A stretch of DNA of 15,715 nt, from positions 1-15,715 of the forward strand of contig URTZ01000028.1 in assembly GCA_900550825.1 (NCBI GenBank), read 5' to 3'. Position numbers and translations under genes: made by a program. This DNA is from an uncultured Collinsella sp. (GTDB lineage: Bacteria > Actinomycetota > Coriobacteriia > Coriobacteriales > Coriobacteriaceae). A model generated the notes under the pieces. It worked only from the letters and a program-made list of their open reading frames with translations. It was not told where the DNA came from and did no database searches. Positions 1 to 6,573 of the stretch are shown piece after piece. Numbering within the stretch: position 1 is the first letter of the stretch; the number at the start of each line of letters is the position of its first letter.

Positions 1-4
1 GGGG

Positions 5-41
5 TGGGGGAAGGGGTGGGGAAAGGTGTTGAAAAATGGGG
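5..41 (+). promoter_or_regulatory. Putative MraZ operator (TGGGG box array)
   Basis: TGGGG occurs at 5-9, 17-21 and 37-41, with a degenerate copy TGTTG at 27-31. The starts at 17, 27 and 37 are exactly 10 bases apart, one helical turn, and the first is 12 bases further upstream. MraZ in other bacteria binds short G-rich direct repeats (TGGGN or GTGG-type) spaced about 10 bp apart in front of its own gene, so this looks like an autoregulatory site. The array overlaps the -35 box and spacer of the predicted promoter, which fits repression by blocking RNA polymerase. The window starts in the array, so more boxes may lie upstream. The binding itself is inferred. Confidence 0.6.
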
Positions 42-57
42 CGGTTCCCCATATTAT
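29..57 (+). promoter_or_regulatory. Predicted sigma70-type promoter of the dcw cluster
   Basis: A -35 box TTGAAA (29-34) is separated by 17 bases from a -10 box TATTAT (52-57). Each matches the TTGACA and TATAAT consensus at five of six positions, with ideal spacing. Transcription would start near 64, leaving a leader of about 60 bases before mraZ. The A/T-rich -10 region stands out in an otherwise G/C-rich stretch. It is the best promoter in the window and probably drives mraZ and at least rsmH, ftsL-like and ftsI. Confidence 0.65.
36..52 (+). repeat. Small inverted repeat in the mraZ promoter spacer
   Basis: ATGGGG (36-41) is complementary to CCCCAT (47-52) around the loop CGGTT. The left arm is also the last TGGGG box and the repeat fills the promoter spacer. 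Its core GGGGCGGTTCCCC recurs with one change at 75-87. Confidence 0.5.
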
Positions 58-72
58 TAATGACGTCGACAG

Positions 73-89
73 GCGGGGTGGTTCCCCGC
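73..89 (+). repeat. Small hairpin in the mraZ leader
   Basis: GCGGGG (73-78) pairs with CCCCGC (84-89) around the loop TGGTT. The core GGGGTGGTTCCCC (75-87) is a near copy of the promoter-spacer element at 38-50, with the two cores 37 bases apart. It lies in the predicted transcribed leader about 22 bases before the mraZ ribosome binding site, with no T-run after it, so it is not a terminator. Confidence 0.45.
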
Positions 90-125
90 GTACGTGCCAT
101 CTGAGTAACCGAGGGGAGGGCGCAC

Positions 126-560
126 ATGGGAATGACTGGTGCATACGAGCGCAATCTCGATGCAAAAGGTCGTCTGTCCCTGCCTGCACCCCTTCGCGAG
201 GAACTTGGAGAGCACGTTCGCGTGTTCAAAGCCCTGGATGTCGATGCTCTGTACGTGTTCTCTGCCGAGGCCTTCGATAAGTGGGTCGAAGGACTCTTCG
301 CGGGTCGTGAGGGCCACGAGGGTTTTAACCCGCGTGACATCAACGACCAGAAGCTCATGAGGGCGATCAACAAGCGCACCACGTCGATGGACGTGGACAG
401 TGCCGGTCGTATCGGTCTTTCCGAGTCTCTCCGCAAGCAGGCGAACCTCGACCGCGAGGTCACGGTTGTGGGCAACTACGACCACCTTGAGGTTTGGGAT
501 CGCGCCGCGGCCGATGAGGACGATGACGATGAGGCCCTGCTGGACCTCTTCTTCTCGTAA
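126..560 (+). CDS. mraZ: MraZ, transcriptional regulator of the dcw cluster
   Basis: The product is 144 residues, the usual MraZ length, and carries the two AbrB/SpoVT-like half-domains of the family. The DxxGR signature appears twice, as DAKGR at residues 12-16 and DSAGR at 91-95. MraZ forms a ring-shaped oligomer, binds G-rich repeats upstream of its own gene and usually represses the cluster; in some bacteria it sits on the nucleoid. Here such repeats lie at 5-41. A strong ribosome binding site (GAGGGGAGGG, 111-120) sits 5 bases before the ATG. A second in-frame ATG at 132 is less well placed. The C-terminus has a very acidic run (EDDDDE, 131-136), which is somewhat unusual. The gene is followed by rsmH after about 20 bases, the standard order. 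Confidence 0.95.
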   Translation: MGMTGAYERNLDAKGRLSLPAPLREELGEHVRVFKALDVDALYVFSAEAFDKWVEGLFAGREGHEGFNPRDINDQKLMRAINKRTTSMDVDSAGRIGLSESLRKQANLDREVTVVGNYDHLEVWDRAAADEDDDDEALLDLFFS

Positions 561-580
561 GGGCAAGGCACGGGTAACGG

Positions 581-1546
581 ATGGAGCGTGGGATCTTGAC
601 ACAAGAATATCGGCATGAACCTGTCATGCTCGGCGAAGTGCTTGAGTCGCTGCGGCTAAAGAGCGGCTCCGTTGTCTGCGATTGCACCCTTGGCGGTGCC
701 GGCCATTCGGTAAAGATGGCCGCGCAGGTGGGGGAGACGGGCCTTTTGCTCGGCGTCGATCAGGACGACATGGCCCTCGAGGCCGCTGGCGCCCGTCTGG
801 ACCGCGAGGTTCCCGGAGTTCCGCACCAGCTGCTGAAGGGCAACTTCGGCGACTTGGACGAGCTGCTTTGCTCGGCCGAGGTGCCCGGGGTCGATGGCTT
901 CCTGTTTGACTTGGGCGTTTCGTCACCGCAACTCGATATCCCTGGCAGGGGCTTTTCGTATAACGAGGACGCCCCATTGGACATGCGGATGGATCCGGGT
1001 AATAACACCTTAAACGCAGCTGAGGTCATCAACACCTATAACGAACACGACCTCGCCCGGATTCTACGCGTCTACGGCGAAGAGAAGTTTGCCTCGCAGA
1101 TCGCGCGCGAGATCGTGCGCCGCCGCGAGCAAGAACCGATCGAAACCACCGGCCAATTTGTCGAGATCATCAAGGCGGGTATCCCGGCTGCCGCTCGTCG
1201 GCATGGCGGACACCCGGCCAAGAAAAGTTTCCAGGCCATTCGCATCGAGGTCAATCACGAGCTCGATGTGCTCGAACGAGGGCTTGATGCCGCCACCAGG
1301 TGGCTCAACCCGGGCGGACGTATCTGCGTCATCTCGTATCACTCGCTCGAGGACCGTATCGTAAAGAACCACTTTAAGGAGATGAGCCAGGGGTGCACGT
1401 GTCCGCCGGAGATTCCGGTGTGCGTGTGCGGCAACGTGCCGATACTCAAGGTCATCACCCGCAAACCCCTGGTTGCCCAGCCTGATGAGGTTGAGCGCAA
1501 CCCTCGGGCGAGATCAGCCAAAATCCGCGTGGCGCAGCGTCTGTAG
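581..1546 (+). CDS. rsmH: RsmH, 16S rRNA (cytosine-N4) methyltransferase
   Basis: RsmH (formerly MraW) uses S-adenosylmethionine to methylate N4 of C1402 (E. coli numbering) in the 16S rRNA decoding centre. The 321-residue product has the expected blocks in order: RHEPVML (11-17), the SAM-binding CTLGGAGHS (35-43) and GVDQD (58-62), FDLGVSSPQLD (109-119), GRGFSYNEDAPLDMRMD (122-138), the helical insert around residues 150-180, HPAKKSFQAIRIEVNHEL (211-228) and ISYHSLEDRIVK (251-262). A cysteine-rich patch, C272, C274, C281 and C283, is normal for many family members. The start is uncertain. ATG 581 is used here, but TTG at 596 also fits, with GGAG 9 bases upstream, and would give a 316-residue protein beginning MTQEYRHEP, closer to the typical N-terminus. 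Confidence 0.96.
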   Translation: MERGILTQEYRHEPVMLGEVLESLRLKSGSVVCDCTLGGAGHSVKMAAQVGETGLLLGVDQDDMALEAAGARLDREVPGVPHQLLKGNFGDLDELLCSAEVPGVDGFLFDLGVSSPQLDIPGRGFSYNEDAPLDMRMDPGNNTLNAAEVINTYNEHDLARILRVYGEEKFASQIAREIVRRREQEPIETTGQFVEIIKAGIPAAARRHGGHPAKKSFQAIRIEVNHELDVLERGLDAATRWLNPGGRICVISYHSLEDRIVKNHFKEMSQGCTCPPEIPVCVCGNVPILKVITRKPLVAQPDEVERNPRARSAKIRVAQRL

Positions 1547-1636
1547 GCGCGACCGCGCGATATTGGACCTCCCGCTCGCACCATAAACGAAGCTTAAACA
1601 CACTACCAACGTACTCGGGATGGGAGGCGGCATATC

Positions 1637-2107
1637 ATGGGCTACAACACTTCAAGCGCAGCACTCGCCTATGATATGAACGCCATGCCCGCCTATCGTG
1701 AGACGCCGCAGGCCCCCGTTGCTCCCCGTGAGCAGCGCACGCCGCGCTTTGATGTCTACACGGGCGCGGGCCGTCAGGCAAACCAGGCGGTAAGCCCGGT
1801 TTTCATGAGCGTTCTTAAAACGTTTTGCATCATTGCGGCTATCTTCATGACGATCGGCGTCGCCCGCGTGGCGCTCGCCGGCGTTACGGCCCAGGTGCTC
1901 AACAGCAACGCCGAGCTTACCAACACGCTCGAAAAGGCGACCGATGAGAGCTCCGACCTAGAGGTCATGCATTCGGTCTATGGCGCCGACACGCGCATTC
2001 GCGACCTTGCGGGCGCTTATGGCATGGTGGAGCCCAGCGAGAGCGTTACACTTGACTTTTCGCAGGATGCAGCCGCGGGCGCCAACGCGACCGCGACCGC
2101 TCAGTAG
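1637..2107 (+). CDS. ftsL: FtsL-like bitopic cell-division protein
   Basis: No strong sequence signature is visible, but position and architecture fit FtsL. It lies between rsmH and ftsI and encodes 156 residues. A cytoplasmic tail of about 57 residues is followed by one membrane segment (about 58-82). Next comes a heptad-like, charged stretch that could form a coiled coil (about 83-112), then a short region ending GMVEPSE (129-135), much like the end of many FtsL/DivIC proteins. The last 20 residues are Ala/Thr-rich. FtsL pairs with FtsB/DivIC and FtsQ and activates FtsWI at the septum. The ribosome binding site GGGAGGCGG (1622-1630) is strong and close to the ATG. Function is inferred from context and topology; the N-terminal tail is longer than in E. 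coli FtsL. Confidence 0.75.
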   Translation: MGYNTSSAALAYDMNAMPAYRETPQAPVAPREQRTPRFDVYTGAGRQANQAVSPVFMSVLKTFCIIAAIFMTIGVARVALAGVTAQVLNSNAELTNTLEKATDESSDLEVMHSVYGADTRIRDLAGAYGMVEPSESVTLDFSQDAAAGANATATAQ

Positions 2108-2124
2108 CAAGACGGTAGCTGAGT

Positions 2125-3990
2125 ATGACAAATGACTATCGCCGCGGTTCCGATGGGGGCCGCGGTTCTGGACGTCCCTCGTCGCGGGGACGTTCTGGTT
2201 ATCAAGGAACGGGTCGGCAATCTTACAACGCCGGGCAGTCCCGTGGCAACGACCCGGCGTCGCGACTTCGCGGCTCGGGCGGCCCTCAAGTGCATAACAC
2301 CAGGTCGCGCAAGAGCTCGTCGACCGAATGGCTCACAGGCGCGCCTCTGCCTCGCCGCAAAGCCGTCATGGGTTTCATTGGGTTTGGCTTGGGCTTGGGC
2401 GTCTTTCGCCTTGCCGACTATCAAATTGTCGAAGCCGATAAACTGCGCGAGCGTGCCGATGCGCGCCGCCTGCTTGCGCAGACCCTCTATGCCAAACGCG
2501 GCACCATCTACGACCGCAACGGTAACGTGCTGGCGTCGTCGGTCGAATGTCGCAACATCGCCGTGAACCCGCAGCTTGTCGAGGATGTTGACAAGACGGT
2601 GTCGGCGCTGGTCAAGGCAACTGGAATCGATAAAAAGACCTGCCGCAAGCTCGTCGAGTCCGATGGCACCTGGGTGTATATCAAGCGCCAAGTGGACGAA
2701 GACGATGCTGCGGTGCTGGAGAAGAAGAACCTGCCCGGCGTGCTTTTTGAGCAGGCCATGAAGCGCGTATATCCATACGGCAATCTGGCATCGCAGGTGC
2801 TGGGTGTAGTGAATGTGGACAACGACGGCTTGACGGGTCTCGAAAAGCAATACAACAAGCTTCTGACCGGCACGAACGGTTCTCTCGTGCGCGAGCGCGC
2901 GAGGGACGGCAGCTATATCGCGGGCGGTGCCTATAAAAAGGTGGCCGCGGTCGACGGCGTTGATATCGTGACGACGCTCGACGTCAATATCCAGCGTGCG
3001 GCTGAGGATGCTCTGGCAGAGGCTGTCGAGAAGACAAAGGCCAAGAACGGCTCGGCTTTGGTCACCGACCCCACGACCGGTGAAATTCTCGCAGCCTGCT
3101 CGTACCCGACCTACGACCAGACCGATCTGGAGAACGCCAAGACCGAGGATATGAACCTGCGCCTGGTCACTGACGCCTACGAGCCCGGCTCGGTCTTTAA
3201 GACGCTCGTGGCGGGCGCCGGCTTCGACTTGGGCGTCGTACGATCGAGTACGTCGTTTGAGGTGCCGGCGAGCATCAAGGTGGGCGACGATACCGTTACC
3301 GATGCCGATAAGCGCGACTATGGCATGACCATGGATGTGCGCGAGATGATGCGCCGTTCGTCCAATGTGGGCTTTGTCCTGGTGGGGCGCAAGATCGGTG
3401 CCGACGACTTTGCCGCCTATGTGGACAAGTGGGGCATCGGTCACAGCTCCGGTGTCGATTTTCCGGGCGAGAGCCTGGGCATCGTCAAGGAGCGTGACCA
3501 GTATGACGGCGCCACGCTGGGATCGATGAGCTTTGGACAGGCGCTGTCCGTCTCGCCGATTGAGATCGCACGTGCCGTGGGCGGCATCGCCAACGGCGGC
3601 GTGATGATGACCCCGCACTTCTATAAGTCCAGCAAAGGCGACGAGAAGGACTGGGGCGAAGGCGAACGCGCGATTTCTGAGGACGCCGCATCCCAGGTGA
3701 CATCGTGCATGCAGACGGTCGTGTCCGAGGGAACGGGCGTTGGCGGCGCGGTTGACGGCTATGACGTGGCGGGTAAGACCGGTACGGCCGAACGAGCCGA
3801 CGAGAACGGCGGCTACCTCAAGGAGAACTACATGTCGTCCTTTATGGGCTTTGCGCCGGCACAATCGCCCAAGGTGCTGTGCTATATCACGCTCGACGGA
3901 ACGCCGAGCGGCTCAGATGCCGCTGCGGTGCCGTTCCAGTCCATTATGGCCAACGCGCTCGACGTGCTGGGTATCCCGCACACGAAGTAG
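2125..3990 (+). CDS. ftsI: FtsI / PBP2b-type septal peptidoglycan transpeptidase
   Basis: This is a class B penicillin-binding protein of 621 residues that cross-links septal peptidoglycan outside the membrane, together with FtsW. The three active-site motifs are intact: SVFK (356-359, catalytic S356), SSN (412-414) and KTG (551-553). RGTIYDRNG (125-133) marks the start of the dimerisation domain. A single weakly hydrophobic, glycine-rich membrane segment lies at about 81-98. Before it is a tail of about 75 residues rich in Gly, Ser and Arg, probably disordered and cytoplasmic. No PASTA domains follow the transpeptidase domain, unlike SpoVD-type proteins. The gene begins 17 bases after the ftsL-like gene with only a modest ribosome binding site (GACGG, 2111-2115). 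Confidence 0.95.
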   Translation: MTNDYRRGSDGGRGSGRPSSRGRSGYQGTGRQSYNAGQSRGNDPASRLRGSGGPQVHNTRSRKSSSTEWLTGAPLPRRKAVMGFIGFGLGLGVFRLADYQIVEADKLRERADARRLLAQTLYAKRGTIYDRNGNVLASSVECRNIAVNPQLVEDVDKTVSALVKATGIDKKTCRKLVESDGTWVYIKRQVDEDDAAVLEKKNLPGVLFEQAMKRVYPYGNLASQVLGVVNVDNDGLTGLEKQYNKLLTGTNGSLVRERARDGSYIAGGAYKKVAAVDGVDIVTTLDVNIQRAAEDALAEAVEKTKAKNGSALVTDPTTGEILAACSYPTYDQTDLENAKTEDMNLRLVTDAYEPGSVFKTLVAGAGFDLGVVRSSTSFEVPASIKVGDDTVTDADKRDYGMTMDVREMMRRSSNVGFVLVGRKIGADDFAAYVDKWGIGHSSGVDFPGESLGIVKERDQYDGATLGSMSFGQALSVSPIEIARAVGGIANGGVMMTPHFYKSSKGDEKDWGEGERAISEDAASQVTSCMQTVVSEGTGVGGAVDGYDVAGKTGTAERADENGGYLKENYMSSFMGFAPAQSPKVLCYITLDGTPSGSDAAAVPFQSIMANALDVLGIPHTK

Positions 3991-4038
3991 GGGGTTACAA
4001 TCTTTGGGGCGTGGTTTGTTGTCCCATATGAGGGTGTT

Positions 4039-4062
4039 CACATGCCCTGCACCACGCATGTG
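4039..4062 (+). repeat. Inverted repeat CACATGC-N10-GCATGTG, possible operator
   Basis: The 7-base arms at 4039-4045 and 4056-4062 are perfectly complementary around a 10-base spacer. The element ends 11 bases before a TACAAT box, so it covers the place where a -35 box would be. This arrangement suits a dimeric transcription factor. It could also form a weak RNA hairpin, but no T-run follows it. Confidence 0.5.
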
Positions 4063-4073
4063 CGGCGCTGGGA

Positions 4074-4079
4074 TACAAT
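4074..4079 (+). promoter_or_regulatory. Possible -10 box of an internal promoter before murF
   Basis: TACAAT matches the -10 consensus at five of six positions and lies 37 bases before the murF start. No recognisable -35 box is at the right distance; that region is occupied by the inverted repeat at 4039-4062. If real, the promoter may depend on an activator. Confidence 0.4.
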
Positions 4080-4116
4080 ACGCCGATAGCATTATTAGGT
4101 TTACAGGGGAGCTGCA

Positions 4117-5541
4117 ATGATAGAGATCGCCGTCAACAACCTCGCGGCCGCAACAGGGGCCCGAACCGTGACGGGAGAAGCCGATCGGGTATGCCGCGGG
4201 TGCGTTATCGACTCGCGTCAGGTCGAGGAAGGGACGATTTTCGTCGCCTTTCCCGGTGAAAACGTCGACGGCAATGATTTTGCTTCCCGTGCCGTCCAGT
4301 CGGGTGCCGGCGCCGTCGTGATGACGCGTGAGCCCGAGGCCGAGCTGGTCTCGCTGGCGCAGGACAAGGGCTGTGCCATCTTGCTGACCGATGATCCCGA
4401 GGACTTTCTGCTGCGTTTGGCGCACGCGTACCGTCTGGAGCTTGGCTGCCTGGTCGTTGGCATTACCGGTTCCATCGGCAAGACGACGACCAAGGACGTG
4501 CTCGCCGCCGTGCTCGCCAAGCGCTATCGTGTCTGGGCCACCAAGGGCAATTTCAATAACCTGATCGGCATGCCGCTCACGGTGCTTTCCGCTCCGGCCG
4601 ATACCGAGGTCCTGGTGCTCGAGATGGGCATGAACCATTTCCACGAGATTGAGCGCCTGTCCCAGTCCGCCAATCCCAACCTTGCCATCGTGAGCAAGAT
4701 TGGTACCTCTCACATCGGCATTTTGGGCAGCCGCGAGAACATCGCCCGCGCTAAGGCCGAGATTGTCCAGGGTATGTGCGCCGCCGGCGACTTCTTGCCG
4801 CTGCTGGTTTTGGGCGGCGAGGACGACTTTACGCCGTTCATTCGCGATACGTTCGCCCAGCCTGCTGGTATCGATGTGATGCTGGCCGGCGTCTCGGACG
4901 ATGATGAGGTCCGTGCCCGCGACATTCGTGTTGATGACGAGGGCCGTCCGGTCTTTACGCTCGATTTTGGCCAGGGCGAGACAATCGATACCATGCTTGC
5001 CATCCCCGGCGTGCAGTCCGTCCCAAATGCCGTTAAGGCCGCCGCAGTTGCCTATCGCCTGGGCGTGACGCCCGAGCAGATCGATGCTGCCTTTAGGGGC
5101 CTCACGATCACCGGGCACCGCCAGGAGATCAAGCGCGCCAAGAGCGGTGCCCGCGTCATCGACGATTCCTATAACGCCAGCGCCGAATCCATGGCTGCTG
5201 GTCTCGATCTGCTGTGCTCGCTTTCGTGCACGGGGTCTCGCATGGCGATCCTGGGCGAGATGGGCGAGATGGGCGATGAGGCTCCTCGCATGCATGAGCT
5301 CGTGGGCGCCTATGCCGCCGCCAAGAAGCTCGACATGCTGGCGTGCGTGGGTGGTGAGCTGGCCCAGCTTATGGCCGATGCCGCGCGCATGATGGGCATG
5401 GACGAGGACCGCATCCAGGTGTTCTCCGATTATCAGCAGGTGCTCGACCGCATGGGCGGCGCGCTTGAAAAACATGATGTTGTACTGGTCAAGGGTTCCC
5501 GCTTTGTTGAGCTCGACCGCTTTGTGGAAGGTGTGTGCTAG
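4117..5541 (+). CDS. murF: MurF, UDP-MurNAc-tripeptide--D-Ala-D-Ala ligase
   Basis: MurF adds the D-Ala-D-Ala dipeptide to UDP-MurNAc-tripeptide using ATP, the last cytoplasmic step of the precursor. The 474-residue product has the three-domain Mur ligase layout. The N-terminal substrate domain includes DSRQVEEGTIFVAFPGE (32-48). The ATP P-loop is GSIGKTTTK (118-126), followed by NFNNLIGMPLT (145-155), EMGMNHFHEI (169-178) and KIGTSHIG (194-201). The C-terminal domain contains DDSYNASAESM (349-359), GEMGEMG (380-386) and VKGSR (458-462). EMGMNHFHEI and the absence of a DNPR-type motif mark it as MurF, not MurE. The ribosome binding site AGGGGAG (4105-4111) is 5 bases from the ATG. It is the first gene after the missing murE and starts a tightly packed group. 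Confidence 0.95.
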   Translation: MIEIAVNNLAAATGARTVTGEADRVCRGCVIDSRQVEEGTIFVAFPGENVDGNDFASRAVQSGAGAVVMTREPEAELVSLAQDKGCAILLTDDPEDFLLRLAHAYRLELGCLVVGITGSIGKTTTKDVLAAVLAKRYRVWATKGNFNNLIGMPLTVLSAPADTEVLVLEMGMNHFHEIERLSQSANPNLAIVSKIGTSHIGILGSRENIARAKAEIVQGMCAAGDFLPLLVLGGEDDFTPFIRDTFAQPAGIDVMLAGVSDDDEVRARDIRVDDEGRPVFTLDFGQGETIDTMLAIPGVQSVPNAVKAAAVAYRLGVTPEQIDAAFRGLTITGHRQEIKRAKSGARVIDDSYNASAESMAAGLDLLCSLSCTGSRMAILGEMGEMGDEAPRMHELVGAYAAAKKLDMLACVGGELAQLMADAARMMGMDEDRIQVFSDYQQVLDRMGGALEKHDVVLVKGSRFVELDRFVEGVC

Positions 5542-5544
5542 CCC

Positions 5545-6564
5545 ATGTTCGGCAATCCCTCGTATCCAACGTATCAGGCTTTTTTGGGGCTTGGCATCGC
5601 CGCTGCCATTGCGCTGCTGCTCATGCCGTGGTGGATCAAGCTACTTAAGGTCGAGGGTATCGGCCAGCAGGTTCGTGCCGACGGCCCCAAGCGTCATTTG
5701 GTTAAGCAGGGAACGCCCACCATGGGTGGCGTTGTCATTCTCGTCGCGATTTCGCTGACCTGCCTGCTGATGGGCAAGCTCACCACCGAGCTCGTGCTCG
5801 TGCTGCTCGCCACGCTGGCGACAGGCGTGCTGGGCCTGATCGACGACCTGACCTCCGTTACGCATGGGCGCTCGCTCGGTCTGACGCCTCATGCCAAGAT
5901 GATCGGCCTAACCATTATCTGTGTCACCTTTACGGTACTTGCCGTCAACTGGTGCGGCGTCGCCCCCGAGATTCGTTTTCCCGGCGGCCTGACGATTGAC
6001 CTTGGCGTGCTTTCGACCACCATCTGCGGCCTTTCGTTCCCGTGGCTCTACATTGTCTTTTGCTGGCTGATGATCGCCGGTCTTTCTAATGCCGTGAACC
6101 TGACCGATGGCCTTGACGGTCTTGCTGGCGGCACCTCCATGATTGCCATGCTCGCCATGGCTGCCATGGCGTTTTTGCACGGAGACGTGAACCTGTCCAT
6201 CTTCTGCACCGCGTGTGCCGGTGCCTGCTTGGGCTTTCTGTGGTTCAACTGCTATCCGGCGAGCATCTTTATGGGCGATACCGGCTCGCTTGCCCTAGGC
6301 GCCGCGTTTGCCTGCACGTCCATCATGACCAACACCGAGGTCGTCTCCCTCATCATCGGCGGCCTGTTTATCGTTGAGACCCTGTCGGTCATGATTCAGG
6401 TTGTCTACTTCCACTTTACGCACAAGCGCGTCTTCCTTATGGCGCCCATCCATCATCATTTCGAAAAGAAGGGCTGGGCCGAGACCAAGGTCGTCATCCG
6501 TTTTTGGATTATCGCTGCTGCCTTTGGTGCCGTTGGCCTTGCCCTGTTCTTCCAGTTGGGATAG
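5545..6564 (+). CDS. mraY: MraY, phospho-MurNAc-pentapeptide-transferase
   Basis: MraY is a polytopic membrane enzyme that moves phospho-MurNAc-pentapeptide from UDP to undecaprenyl phosphate, making lipid I. At 339 residues it is slightly short for the family but complete. It has about ten hydrophobic segments and all the family motifs: DGPKRHLVKQGTPTMGG (46-62), the catalytic aspartate pair in LIDD (98-101), NLTDGLDGLAGG (185-196), FMGDTGS (242-248) and the HHHFEKKGW loop (303-311). It starts 3 bases after the murF stop, with GGAAGG inside the end of murF about a dozen bases upstream, so translation is probably coupled to murF. Confidence 0.96.
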   Translation: MFGNPSYPTYQAFLGLGIAAAIALLLMPWWIKLLKVEGIGQQVRADGPKRHLVKQGTPTMGGVVILVAISLTCLLMGKLTTELVLVLLATLATGVLGLIDDLTSVTHGRSLGLTPHAKMIGLTIICVTFTVLAVNWCGVAPEIRFPGGLTIDLGVLSTTICGLSFPWLYIVFCWLMIAGLSNAVNLTDGLDGLAGGTSMIAMLAMAAMAFLHGDVNLSIFCTACAGACLGFLWFNCYPASIFMGDTGSLALGAAFACTSIMTNTEVVSLIIGGLFIVETLSVMIQVVYFHFTHKRVFLMAPIHHHFEKKGWAETKVVIRFWIIAAAFGAVGLALFFQLG

Positions 6565-6573
6565 TGGTCTTTC

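Larger units (their letters stand above)
3991..4116 (+). other. Non-coding gap between ftsI and murF, at the usual place of murE
   Basis: These 126 bases hold no convincing gene and no T-run terminator. They contain a 24-bp inverted repeat (4039-4062), a TACAAT -10-like box (4074-4079) and the murF ribosome binding site. In most dcw clusters murE lies between ftsI and murF; no trace of a degraded murE is visible in this short gap. Confidence 0.7.

Noticed and set aside
1547..1558. GCGCG-AC-CGCGC hairpin after rsmH as a terminator
   Set aside because: The loop of two bases is too small and no T-run follows; the cluster continues with ftsL-like and ftsI.
2101..3864. A 587-codon open frame on the - strand opposite ftsI
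   Set aside because: It is the antisense of a well-supported gene. Long antisense frames are common in GC-rich genes with biased codons. The translation is rich in His, Arg and Ala without recognisable domains.
3913..5475. A 520-codon open frame on the - strand opposite murF
   Set aside because: Same cause as above; no domain or ribosome binding site, and it runs through the ftsI-murF gap against the direction of every gene here.
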